NCBI GenBank assembly: GCA_964247755.1
Contig: CAXTVX010000005.1
Span: 1-64,000 of the forward strand
Direction of reading: 5' to 3'
DNA length: 64,000 bases
Source: Lichenicola sp964247755
GTDB lineage: Bacteria; Pseudomonadota; Alphaproteobacteria; Acetobacterales; Acetobacteraceae
Both the position numbers and the translations under genes were made by a program. Positions 7,600 to 16,300 of this stretch are shown piece by piece (the stretch's first letter is position 1; every line of letters starts with the position of its first letter). The notes beneath the pieces were generated by a model. The model was not told the origin of the DNA. It worked only from the letters and a program-made list of their open reading frames with translations, and did no database searches.

Positions 7600-9597
7600 A
7601 TGCACGTTGATCTCGGGACGCATCGGCAGACAAGGCTGCCGGTCTCCCTGGTGCCCATCGGTTGCGCGGCGCTGCTGGTGCTGGGGCTGGTCCGGAGCGC
7701 GGTCATCTGCCTGCGCCGGCAGCCGGACGCGGACATGGCGACGGTTCCCCTGATCGACGAGGCGGTGCGTGCGCACGGCCTGTCCGCCCTGTCCGCGTGG
7801 CACTACACCCAGGACAACTGGCTGCTGTCGGTGATCCTGCCCGAGTTGCCGCTGCAGGTCGCGCTGGCCCCATGCCCCTGGCTGCCGGCGCTTACCGGAT
7901 GGCTGTTCTTCGTCGGCTGCTGCGCGATCATCGGCCTGCTGGCGCGGCCGACGATCGGATCGCGACCTGCGTTGCTGCTCGGCACGACGCTGCTGTTCGC
8001 ATCCCCCGACGCCCTGACCGGGTTCGGCTTCCTGGCCCACCCGACCAGCCACGACGTGTCCAGCTTCTGGTGCCTGCTCGCCCTGCTGCCGGCGATGGCG
8101 TGCCTGCGCGGCCGGTCGCCGTTGCTCGTGCTGGCGACGGCGGCGGCGCTGCTGGTTGCGACGATCTCCGACCCCTGGACGCGCGCCGCCTTCCTGCTTC
8201 CGGTTTCGGCCGCATCCCTGGTCGCGGCCGTGGCGCTGGGGGGCAGGATGCGGCGCGTCGCCTTCCTGATCGCCCTGGCCACCCTGCCCTCCTGGCTTTG
8301 CGGCAGCCATGCCTTCGGGTTGATGCCGAGCCTGACGGCGCTGCATTTCGATCGCGGCCCCTTGTCGGCGGTCCCGGCGCATCTGCGCGCCGCACTGCTG
8401 GGCGCAGGACTGCTGTTCGGGATCGGCGATCCGGTTCCGTCCGCGACGGGCGTGCCATGGGGCGCGGTATCGAGCCTGCTGGCGCTGGCCGCCCTGGGCC
8501 TTCTCGCCGCGGTCACGCTCATCTCGCCGGCCGGCCGGCCGCGTGAGCCGGACGGCTTTCTCATGCTGGTCTGCGTGTTGTCCTGCGCCGGGACGGTGGC
8601 TGCGTTCGGTTTGTCTGCCATCCCGGCCGACACCGCCTTCGCCCGGCTGGTGCTCAACCTCTACTTCGTCCTGCCGCTGTTGCTGTGCCTCGCCTTGGCC
8701 GGGACACGCGGCGCCGGCCCGGCGGCGCTGCTGGCGGCGGCACTGCTGTTCGTCGCCGGCAGCCTGGATGCCCGATGGATGCCGGTGCGCGAGCACTCGG
8801 TCGGCGCCCCAGGCTGGCAGACGCGCCTTACCCGCTTCCTCCGGGCGCATGACCTTCATTACGGCTATGGCGGCTACTGGGGCAGCGATGCCAACTCCAG
8901 CCGCGTGCGCACACGTGGCGCCGTCACCATCCGTCCCGTCAGTGGCCCAGGCGGCGGGCTGCCGATCCAGCCGACCGGAAGCCAGACCTTCGACGCGTGG
9001 TATCGGCCCGGGGACGCCGGCAGCGTCCAGACCCGCTTCTTCGTCTCGGTTCCCGATCCGGACCTGTGCGGCGATCCTGCGGCCTGCCGCACCCTGGCGA
9101 TCCGCTCGTTCGGCCGGCCGGACCGCATTCTCGACTGGGAAGGCCACGACATCCTGGTCTGGTCGCATCCGGTCCTGTTCCGGATGCCGGACCCGTCGGT
9201 GCTGGACGCGCTACCTGCGCCCGGCCGCACGCCGTCGTCCGGCGTCGCCCTGCAGCCCTACCTTTGGACCGGCTGGACGCTTCCCGACGGGGACGGAAGC
9301 TGGATGCGCGGGCAGCACGCCGTGCTGATGCTTCCTCCGGTGCCGGAGGCGGACGATAGGCAGTGCCTGCTCCTGCGCGCGGCGAGCGGGCCGGATGGAG
9401 GCCCGACCCAGTCGCTGCGCCTGCGCGACGGCGACACCGTGCTGGCGTCCTGGACGGTTCCGCCGGGCCTGCTCACCTGGCATTGCATCCCCCGCCACGT
9501 CCGCGGCACCGCCCTGGTGCTTGAGCACGGTCCGGAGGATGCCGGCCGGTCGGCCTGGGTTTTGCTCGCATCGATCGGCGCGAAGAAGGATCGATAA
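7600..9597 (+). CDS. Large polytopic membrane protein of the glycan locus
   Basis: A 665-residue protein starting ATG at 7600. Around nine to eleven hydrophobic segments fill residues about 20-395, with a first loop containing PLIDEAVRAHGLSALSAWHYTQDNW, reminiscent in layout of GT-C transferases. Residues about 400-665 are soluble, with repeated aromatic/Gly motifs (HYGYGGYWGSD, FDAWYRPGD) and, near the end, a beta-rich stretch. No named family is recognised. The stop is only two bases before the following GT2 gene, so both are cotranscribed and probably work on the same glycan. Architecture parallels the 759-residue protein across the divergent promoter. Confidence 0.7.
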   Translation: MHVDLGTHRQTRLPVSLVPIGCAALLVLGLVRSAVICLRRQPDADMATVPLIDEAVRAHGLSALSAWHYTQDNWLLSVILPELPLQVALAPCPWLPALTGWLFFVGCCAIIGLLARPTIGSRPALLLGTTLLFASPDALTGFGFLAHPTSHDVSSFWCLLALLPAMACLRGRSPLLVLATAAALLVATISDPWTRAAFLLPVSAASLVAAVALGGRMRRVAFLIALATLPSWLCGSHAFGLMPSLTALHFDRGPLSAVPAHLRAALLGAGLLFGIGDPVPSATGVPWGAVSSLLALAALGLLAAVTLISPAGRPREPDGFLMLVCVLSCAGTVAAFGLSAIPADTAFARLVLNLYFVLPLLLCLALAGTRGAGPAALLAAALLFVAGSLDARWMPVREHSVGAPGWQTRLTRFLRAHDLHYGYGGYWGSDANSSRVRTRGAVTIRPVSGPGGGLPIQPTGSQTFDAWYRPGDAGSVQTRFFVSVPDPDLCGDPAACRTLAIRSFGRPDRILDWEGHDILVWSHPVLFRMPDPSVLDALPAPGRTPSSGVALQPYLWTGWTLPDGDGSWMRGQHAVLMLPPVPEADDRQCLLLRAASGPDGGPTQSLRLRDGDTVLASWTVPPGLLTWHCIPRHVRGTALVLEHGPEDAGRSAWVLLASIGAKKDR

Positions 9598-9599
9598 GG

Positions 9600-10637
9600 A
9601 TGCTCCCGATCCTTCCCGCGACGGCCGGGAACCTGTCGCAAGAGGCGCGGCGACACCGTCCGCTGATCAGCATCGTCGTGCCATGCTTCAACGAGGCCAT
9701 CGTGCTGCCAGCCTTCCACGAGCGCCTGTCGGCAGTCATGCACGGGGTGGGGGACAGCTGGGAAGTCGTCTACGTCAACGACGGCAGCGGGGACGACACG
9801 CTTGGCGTGGTCGAGCGGCTGGCCGCGTCCGATCCGGGCGTGGCGCTGCTCAACCTGTCGCGCAACTTCGGCAAGGAGATCGCGATGACGGCGGGGCTCG
9901 ATCACGCCGCCGCCACCGGGGCGGTGGTCGTGATCGACGCAGACCTGCAGGACCCGCCGGAGCTGATCCCGGAGCTCGTGGCGGTGTGGCGGCAGGGGAT
10001 CGACGTGGTCTACGCCCAACGTCGGCGGCGGTCCGGCGAGAGCCTGGCCAAGCTCGGCACCGCCAAGGCTTTCTACCGGGTGATGGGGCGGCTCAGCACG
10101 CGCGTGAGGCTTCCCTCCGACAGCGGCGACTTCCGCCTGATGAGCCGGCGCAGCGTGGACGCCCTGCTTCGGCTTCGCGAGCATCACCGCTTCATGAAGG
10201 GCCTGTTCGCCTGGGTGGGCTTCCCGAGCCAGGCGGTGCTCTACGACCGCGCGCCGCGCGCAGCCGGGCGCAGCAGCTGGAACTACTGGACGCTGTGGAA
10301 CCTGGCGCTGGAAGGCATCACCAGCTTCACCGTCCTGCCGCTCAAGATCGCCACCTATATCGGCCTGTTCACCGCGGTGGCAGCACTGCTGTTCGGCGGG
10401 CAACTCATCGTCCGGACGCTGCTGTTCGGCAACACTGTCGCCGGCTATCCCAGCCTGATGGCGGTGGTCCTGTTCATGGGCGGGGTGCAGCTGATGACGC
10501 TGGGCGTCATCGGCGAGTACCTGGGACGGGTGTTCAACGAGGTGAAGCGGCGTCCGCTCTATCTGGTCGAACGGCACCTGCCGTCCGTGCAGGCCGCGCC
10601 GGACCAACAGGACGGGCACAGGTTCACTCCGTCATGA
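9600..10637 (+). CDS. GT2 polyprenyl-phosphate glycosyltransferase (GtrB/DPM1-like)
   Basis: A 345-residue protein with an N-terminal GT-A domain (ISIVVPCFNEAIVLPAF, VYVNDGSGDDT, then VIDADLQDPPELI carrying the DxD-type metal site) and two C-terminal transmembrane helices (about residues 245-270 and 285-310) separated by a short loop. This is the layout of GtrB/ArnC/dolichol-phosphate sugar transferases, which load a sugar onto undecaprenyl phosphate on the cytosolic face. The lipid-sugar is then used by GT-C enzymes, and the gene before it encodes a GT-C-like membrane protein two bases away. Its last six bases overlap the convergent FkbM gene. Confidence 0.92.
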   Translation: MLPILPATAGNLSQEARRHRPLISIVVPCFNEAIVLPAFHERLSAVMHGVGDSWEVVYVNDGSGDDTLGVVERLAASDPGVALLNLSRNFGKEIAMTAGLDHAAATGAVVVIDADLQDPPELIPELVAVWRQGIDVVYAQRRRRSGESLAKLGTAKAFYRVMGRLSTRVRLPSDSGDFRLMSRRSVDALLRLREHHRFMKGLFAWVGFPSQAVLYDRAPRAAGRSSWNYWTLWNLALEGITSFTVLPLKIATYIGLFTAVAALLFGGQLIVRTLLFGNTVAGYPSLMAVVLFMGGVQLMTLGVIGEYLGRVFNEVKRRPLYLVERHLPSVQAAPDQQDGHRFTPS

Positions 10638-12245
10638 CCTGCCCGGCCTGAGCAGCCGGCCCAGCACGCGAACCGGCCTGGTCAGCTTCCAGGAGGTCGA
10701 GGCGTACAGCGCCTGGAGCATGAGCGCGTCGCCGTCGAGGCCGGTGGCGGGCGCGCCGCCATAGCGCTCGGCCACGCGCTGCCGGCGCTGCTGCTCGATC
10801 CGCTCCGACTGCTGCAGCGCGGCCTTCTCGTTCTCCTGCTCGATCCGCGCCGCCTCGGCGTGCGCCCGCTCCAGCCGTTCCGCCGCCGCGTCGGCCTTGG
10901 CGGTCCTGGCCGCGGTCTCGTCGCCGATCAGGCGCTGCAACTCGCCGACCGCGCGGCGGGTCTCGGCCAGGATCCCCGCCTGGCCGCGCGCCTGGTCGAG
11001 CGCCCGGTGCAGGGCAAGACGCTCGCCCTGCAGCTGCTCGTTGCCGGCAGACAGACGGCGGTTCTGGAACTGCAGGTCCTTGACCAGCTCGTCGAGGCGC
11101 TCCTTCTCCCGCTGCAGCGCGACCAGGCGCGCCTGCACCATCTGCAGCTGGATGGGCAGCAGGGGCCGGTCGTCCTCCGGCGCCTCTTGCGGGCCGTTGA
11201 CCACCACCAGCTCGCGACCGGTTTCCGCGGGCTCCGCGTCCTGTTCCAGCATGGGAAGAAGGCCGGCCTGGGCCAGTGTCATGTCCACCTGTTCCGGACC
11301 GTTGGCGAGAAGGTTGATCGCGACCTGGCTGGTCGCATCCAGGGCGGCGGACAGGCGCTGCTCGGAGCGCTGCTTCTCCTCCAGCGACCGCTGCTTCTCC
11401 CCCAGCGCACGATCCGCTTCGGACAAAGCCTTGTCCATGTGGTCGCGCTCGCCTTCCAGGGTCCTGGCATAATGCTCGACGTCTCCGAACTGGGCACGCA
11501 GGTCGTCATAGGTGTCGCGCAGCGCCACCGTGTCCCAGCGCAGGACGTTGTCGAACACGTTGGGCGCGCGGAAGCAGTCCGGCGGCGGGACGAAGTCCTT
11601 CTCGACGAAGAAGTCGTTCAGGCCGTCATGGTGGACGAAGCGGTAGCCGACGCCCTCGAGGTACTCGGTGATGGTGGTCTGCCGGCGCACCGGGCTTTGC
11701 GGCAGGGTGGCCTCGAGCATGATCAGCGACGGGCGGTGGCGGTCCCAGTCGTTGCCGCGGAGCACCCGCTCCTCGAAGCCTTCCACGTCGATCTTGAGGA
11801 TGTCGACGTGCGGCGGTCCGGCCTCGTCGAGGACCCGGGCCAGCGTCGTGGCCGCCATCTCGACGCGGCGCACCTCCGTGCCATGGCCAGCGTGGATCGC
11901 CGCCTGCTCGGCGTCGCCGGTGGACAGGCCGGTGTTCTCGACGATGAAGAACGGCGTTGCGTCGGCGGGCCGGTCCGACAGGAAGAGCTGCAGGTTCAGG
12001 TCCTCCGGCCGCTTCTGCAGCAGGAGTGCGAAGTAGTGCGGGTTCGGCTCGATGTTGATGCCGCGCCAGCCGAGCTGGTACAGCCCGAACAGGTCGTTGC
12101 CGTTCACCGGGTCCTCGGCGCCGACGTCGACGAAGAAACCGGTCCGCCTGCCCGCGAACACCCGGCGCAGCAGCACGTCCTCGGCGTTGATGCTGTAGGA
12201 GATCAAGGGGGCGGCCGGGTGGCCGGCATCCTGGTTGCCGTTCAT
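10632..12245 (-). CDS. FkbM methyltransferase with long coiled-coil extension
   Basis: A 537-residue protein. Residues about 15-215 are a FkbM-type SAM-dependent methyltransferase: GFFVDVGAEDPVNGN forms the SAM loop, GWRGINIEPNP the acidic beta-2, and VDILKIDVEGFEERVLRG the catalytic-core motif; such enzymes O-methylate sugars. Residues about 230-500 are a Gln/Glu/Arg/Ala-rich coiled coil. The C-terminus ends with ASTSWKLTRPVRVLGRLL, a short tag that I recall on many bacterial glycan enzymes. Start ATG at 12245 overlaps the stop of the upstream glycosyltransferase gene (ATGA), so translation is coupled. It probably caps or modifies the glycan made here. Confidence 0.88.
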   Translation of the reverse strand: MNGNQDAGHPAAPLISYSINAEDVLLRRVFAGRRTGFFVDVGAEDPVNGNDLFGLYQLGWRGINIEPNPHYFALLLQKRPEDLNLQLFLSDRPADATPFFIVENTGLSTGDAEQAAIHAGHGTEVRRVEMAATTLARVLDEAGPPHVDILKIDVEGFEERVLRGNDWDRHRPSLIMLEATLPQSPVRRQTTITEYLEGVGYRFVHHDGLNDFFVEKDFVPPPDCFRAPNVFDNVLRWDTVALRDTYDDLRAQFGDVEHYARTLEGERDHMDKALSEADRALGEKQRSLEEKQRSEQRLSAALDATSQVAINLLANGPEQVDMTLAQAGLLPMLEQDAEPAETGRELVVVNGPQEAPEDDRPLLPIQLQMVQARLVALQREKERLDELVKDLQFQNRRLSAGNEQLQGERLALHRALDQARGQAGILAETRRAVGELQRLIGDETAARTAKADAAAERLERAHAEAARIEQENEKAALQQSERIEQQRRQRVAERYGGAPATGLDGDALMLQALYASTSWKLTRPVRVLGRLLRPGRS

Positions 12246-14611
12246 GGGCACAGACCTGTCAGGCGGAGCCGGTCGAGCTGCCGGCGCGCGACGGCCTGCG
12301 CCCCGTACTGGCCGGTGATGTGGGCACGGGCGGCAGCGACGCGGCCGGCGACCGCGGCGCCACCCTCGGCCACGGCGCGCATCTGCCAGGCGGCATGGTC
12401 GAGATCGGGATCCGCCCAGCGCTGGTTCTCGTGGAACGGGTATTCGCCCGGTCCCACCGCGGTGAGGCGGCAATCGACCGGATACCCGGTGCCGCACGAG
12501 ACCAGCTCGGTGGTCGCGGAATAGTCGGTGGCGATCACCGGCTTCCCCAGCACCATCGCCTCGGACACCAGCAGGCCGAGCCCCTCGCTGCGATGCAGCG
12601 AGACCACGGCGTCGCAGGCGCCGATCAGGGCGAGCGACTCGTCGCGGGACAGCGTCCGCTCGACCAGGACGACGTCGGGGTTGTCATGCAGGGCGTCGAG
12701 CAGCGCGCGCTTCTCCGCCGGCACCTTGTCCGCGTTCAGCGTCTTGAGCACCAGCGCCACCCGGGGGCCGCCCGGCCGCCGCCGGAAGGCGCGTCGGAAC
12801 GCCTCCACCACCGCGAGCGGGTTCTTGCGCTCGATGAACGAGAAGTAGTCGAACGCGAAGAAGAACAGGAACGCGTCCTCCGGCAGGTTCCAGGTCCGCC
12901 TGGGCATCGGCGGGGGCAGTGCGAAGTCCAGCATCAGCGGCATGCGGATCACCGGCTTGTGCAGGCGGCGCATCAGGGTGGTCTGGATGAAGCCGGTCGG
13001 CGCCCACACCTCGTCCACCAGATCGAACGCGTCCACCCAGGCGTCGGGCAGCACCGACAGCTCCCAGAACGGCGTCATGATCCGGTAGGCGTCCGGCCGC
13101 AGCCGACCGTCCAGGCTGTCGACCACCTGGCCGATCTGGTCGGCGTTGATGCTGAACACCTGCACCGGCGCCCGCGCCTCGTCCACCAGCAGGGGCGCGC
13201 AGCTGTCGTCATTGGCGGTCGAGTTCGAGTTCAGCGCGGTGGCAAGCCCGCGCACCGCCAGCCCGGCATGTTCCAGCGCGCGCAGGGTCAGCCGTCCCGC
13301 CTCGCCGAGGCCCAGCGCCAGGCGCAGGTAGCCGACCACGTCCACGTCCGGCTCGTCCGGCGCGCGCCTGGCCGGCGCCTGCCGCCCGGGCAGCGACACG
13401 GCGCCGAACCGTTCGGCGACCGGCTCGATCAGCCGCGGGTCGCCGACCAGTGGCTCGGCGTGCTTGACCACCCAGTCCAGGAACTCACGCCCATCCTCCT
13501 CCCGGTCGGGAGAGAAGCGCTCGTTCAGCCAGCGCTCCCGGGCGTGGAGCCCGGTCATCAGGTTGGTGACGACGCTGCCGAACGGGCCGCTCCAGGGCAG
13601 GACCGCGCTCCGCTGCAGGTGTTCCTCGAAGCCGTCCGCGGGATCCCCCGGCCAGACCAGGTGATCCTCGCGGAACAGGCGGCGGACGAACGGGGTGATC
13701 GGGGTGCCGGAGCGGAAGCGGTTCCAGGCATAGGAGCCGTTCGGGATCGAGCCGTGCCCATTGGCGAGCAGGCGCTGCGCGTAGCGCACGACCAGGGCCT
13801 GCAGGTCCGCGTCCATCGCGTCGCCACGGAAGCCGTCGGTGTACTTGGACAGCCGGGTGGTGTCCCGGGGGTTGATCCCGCTGTAGTGGAAGAAGGTCAG
13901 GGACTGCCCGTCGACGGACCACGCGTCCCCGTCACGCCGCAGCACGCGCTGCGACAGGTTCCAGTAGGCGACGTTCAGGGTCGGGTCGCGCAGCACGCAC
14001 AGGCGAGCGGCGAAGCCCGGCAGCAGGTCCATGAACTTCTGGTCGACGAAGATGCCGCCTGGCTGGTCGTTCAGGCACTGGTACTCGAGGCGGCGGGACC
14101 ACCAGCGCAGCAGCCTTTCGGTTTCCGGCGTGGCGCCGACGCCCAGGAAGCCGAGGTTGAACACGCCGGCCTGCATGATGCCGATGTCGTCGGGAAACGC
14201 GCTGCCCTCGGCCGGGAAGCAGACGTGCGGCGTCACCACGAACGAGGCGCCGTCGCGGAGTGCTGCCGTCACGCTCTCCACCGGTCGGAAGATCTCGATG
14301 TCGGGATCGAAATACAGGACGCGGTCATGCCCGCGGGCCAGCAGGTGGCGGAACATGAACGGCTTGAGCGCCGTGTTGAGCTCCATCACGTCGTAGCGGA
14401 AGCGGAACGCGTCGAAGTCCGGGATGTCCAGCGCCTCGGCCGGCACCACCGTGCAGCCGGGCGGGTAGAAGTCGGGCTCCCCATGCTGCCGGTCTGCCAG
14501 GCACAGGTAGTGCGCCGCCTCGGGATGGTGCAGGCGCGCCGTCTCCAGGAGAATCCGTGCCATCGACACGTAGTTGTTCGAGCAGATGGTGAAGATAGCC
14601 AGGCCCGGCAT
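12242..14611 (-). CDS. Bifunctional glycosyltransferase (GT-A plus GT-B domains)
   Basis: A 789-residue protein. Residues 1 to about 300 form a GT-A-like nucleotide-sugar domain beginning FTICSNNYVSMARILLETA, with a DPD metal motif at 102-104 (YFDPDIEIFRP) and a late FHYSGI segment. After a linker, residues about 405-789 are a GT-B/GT4 domain (VVGYLRLALGLGEAGR start, FFFAFDYFSFIERKNP, HRSEGLGLLVSEAMVLGKP with the donor-binding Glu pair). The ATG at 14611 was chosen because the GT-A first strand begins there. Two transferases in one chain suggest two successive sugar additions. The gene is translationally coupled to FkbM. Confidence 0.88.
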   Translation of the reverse strand: MPGLAIFTICSNNYVSMARILLETARLHHPEAAHYLCLADRQHGEPDFYPPGCTVVPAEALDIPDFDAFRFRYDVMELNTALKPFMFRHLLARGHDRVLYFDPDIEIFRPVESVTAALRDGASFVVTPHVCFPAEGSAFPDDIGIMQAGVFNLGFLGVGATPETERLLRWWSRRLEYQCLNDQPGGIFVDQKFMDLLPGFAARLCVLRDPTLNVAYWNLSQRVLRRDGDAWSVDGQSLTFFHYSGINPRDTTRLSKYTDGFRGDAMDADLQALVVRYAQRLLANGHGSIPNGSYAWNRFRSGTPITPFVRRLFREDHLVWPGDPADGFEEHLQRSAVLPWSGPFGSVVTNLMTGLHARERWLNERFSPDREEDGREFLDWVVKHAEPLVGDPRLIEPVAERFGAVSLPGRQAPARRAPDEPDVDVVGYLRLALGLGEAGRLTLRALEHAGLAVRGLATALNSNSTANDDSCAPLLVDEARAPVQVFSINADQIGQVVDSLDGRLRPDAYRIMTPFWELSVLPDAWVDAFDLVDEVWAPTGFIQTTLMRRLHKPVIRMPLMLDFALPPPMPRRTWNLPEDAFLFFFAFDYFSFIERKNPLAVVEAFRRAFRRRPGGPRVALVLKTLNADKVPAEKRALLDALHDNPDVVLVERTLSRDESLALIGACDAVVSLHRSEGLGLLVSEAMVLGKPVIATDYSATTELVSCGTGYPVDCRLTAVGPGEYPFHENQRWADPDLDHAAWQMRAVAEGGAAVAGRVAAARAHITGQYGAQAVARRQLDRLRLTGLCP

Positions 14612-14949
14612 GTGCACCCAAGTCCCCCGTCGGTCGGGACCGACAACACCCAGCCCACGGACCGCCACCGGGCGGCGCGAACCGGGTGCGGCTCCATACC
14701 GCGTGCACCTGCCGCGTTCCAGCGGCCCCGGACCGGCCCCGCCCGGCCGTCCCGCCTTCCCGGACGATACGGCATCGGCCGCGGAACCGCCAAGCGGCGG
14801 GGAACCCATGCCTCGCGCATGGGTCGGGCCGCGGCCGGCTGCACCGGGCGCCGCGACGCGGCCCGGCGAACGGCACGGACCGGCTGCACGACGTGCCGCA
14901 CTCCCGTCCGATGCCGGTCCCCGTCGTTGGGGGGAGAGGCGGTGACGGG
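14612..14949. other. 338-base intergenic region upstream of the bifunctional glycosyltransferase
   Basis: Lies between the lactonase stop and the glycosyltransferase start, both on the minus strand, so it should hold a terminator for the first and a promoter for the second. No supported gene is present. The only clear structure is the inverted repeat at 14804-14824. Confidence 0.55.
14804..14824. repeat. Inverted repeat ACCCATGC / GCATGGGT
   Basis: Perfect 8-bp arms with a five-base spacer, 193 bases upstream of the glycosyltransferase start and 126 bases past the lactonase stop. No T tract follows. It may be an operator or a factor-independent stem; the role is open. Confidence 0.4.
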
Positions 14950-16194
14950 CTAGCGGATCGTGAGGCCGACGGTGCGGGTCTGCGACGGGACCGGCAGCGA
15001 CACCGTCAGGTTGCTCAGGAAGGTGAGCCTGCCGGTCGCGTGGTCGACCTTGTAGGCATACACCTTGTTGCTCTTGCCGGCCGAGGCGGGACTGTTCTCC
15101 TCCTGCAGCACGTAGAGGAAGTTCTCGTCCGGATCGAGCGAGAACTGGTTGAAGCCGCCGACGCCGCCGGCGACGACGTGCTGGATCTCGACCGGATGCG
15201 CTGGATCGGACAGGTCGAACACCGAGATCGACTGGTCGACGGTGTTGGATGCGTAGAGGGTGTGCCCGTCGCGGGTGGTGCGCAGCCAGCACAGCCCCTG
15301 GCCGGAGTCGGTCGCGGTGCCGACCAGGGTCAGTTGGCCGACCGCGTTGTAGCGGTAGGTCGCGAGCAGGTTGGCGGTGACAAGGCCGGCATACACGTAG
15401 GGTGCGTGCGGGTTGGTCCACAGGCCCAGGACCGGAGCCACGGTCCCGTTCTCGGTCGGCGGCGTCACCGTGCCGGTCTTGAACAGGTAGCCGCCCGGGA
15501 GCTGCGCGTAGGAGTCGATCACGCCCCCACTCGGGAAGCCCGAGGTGAACACGAACGGCCCGGTGTTGCTGGTCAGCACCTGGCTCGGGTCGGCGCCGGG
15601 ATGGAGATAAACCTCCGCGTACGGCAGGTAGTTCAGCGCTCCGCCCGGAGCGACGTCGAACACGTTGAGGCGCGGGTTGGTGTCGCTGTCCGGCGACGCC
15701 GGGTTGATGGCGTAGTCGGCGGTCACCAGCGTGTTGCCGTGCAGCCCGAGCGAAACCGGCGTCGCGCCGTGCGCGGCCACCGGCGAGCTCGAGAACGGAA
15801 CCAGGCTGCCGTCCGGCTGCACGTGCATGACCGCGATCGTGTTCGAGCCGCCGTTGATGGCGTAGAGCACGCTCCGGTCCGGGCTCAGGATGATGTTCTG
15901 GTCGTTGTCGAACGGGCCGAGGGCATAGCTGGCGTCGAAGAACCCGGTGCCGCCGGTGAGATAGGGCGATCGCGCCTTGGCATGGAGGCTGCCGTCGGAG
16001 GCGATATCATAGGCCAGGATGGAGTTCTGTCCCGCCGCCGTCAGGTTGCTCTCGACATACAGGACGTGCGGCTGCGATGCCCGTGCGGGCGTCGCGTCCG
16101 ATGTGGTGGTCTGGGCCATCGCCAACGTCGGCAGAAGGCAGGTGAGCGCCGTCGCGGCCGTCAGCCGAAGGCGCCGCGGGTGCCGGTTCGTCAT
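14950..16194 (-). CDS. Exported lactonase-type beta-propeller protein
   Basis: A 414-residue protein. Start ATG at 16194 has a GGGAGG ribosome site seven bases upstream; this gives a signal peptide (RLRLTAATALTCLLPTLAMAQ). The mature protein has repeated propeller strands (HVLYVESN, SILAYDIASDGSL, ILSPDRSVLYAINGGSNTIAV, FDLSDPAHPVEI, FNQFSLDPDENFLYVLQEE), the pattern of the seven-bladed 6-phosphogluconolactonase-like (lactonase, PF10282-type) family. Exported members are often not true pentose-pathway enzymes, so the substrate is uncertain. It stands alone between a gamma-glutamyltransferase gene (106 bases upstream) and the glycan locus. Confidence 0.85.
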   Translation of the reverse strand: MTNRHPRRLRLTAATALTCLLPTLAMAQTTTSDATPARASQPHVLYVESNLTAAGQNSILAYDIASDGSLHAKARSPYLTGGTGFFDASYALGPFDNDQNIILSPDRSVLYAINGGSNTIAVMHVQPDGSLVPFSSSPVAAHGATPVSLGLHGNTLVTADYAINPASPDSDTNPRLNVFDVAPGGALNYLPYAEVYLHPGADPSQVLTSNTGPFVFTSGFPSGGVIDSYAQLPGGYLFKTGTVTPPTENGTVAPVLGLWTNPHAPYVYAGLVTANLLATYRYNAVGQLTLVGTATDSGQGLCWLRTTRDGHTLYASNTVDQSISVFDLSDPAHPVEIQHVVAGGVGGFNQFSLDPDENFLYVLQEENSPASAGKSNKVYAYKVDHATGRLTFLSNLTVSLPVPSQTRTVGLTIR

Positions 16195-16300
16195 TATGTC
16201 CTCCCAGATGTGACATGGGAGAGTTCGTCGCACCGGGACGATGGTTACACGCCGATACCAGGAGTTTCGCGGGCCGGCGCCCGGGCGCCGGAGCGGCGGC

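Noticed and set aside
12320..14953. Open frame of 877 codons antisense to the bifunctional glycosyltransferase
   Set aside because: Same shadow effect; no recognisable domain and a typical antisense composition.
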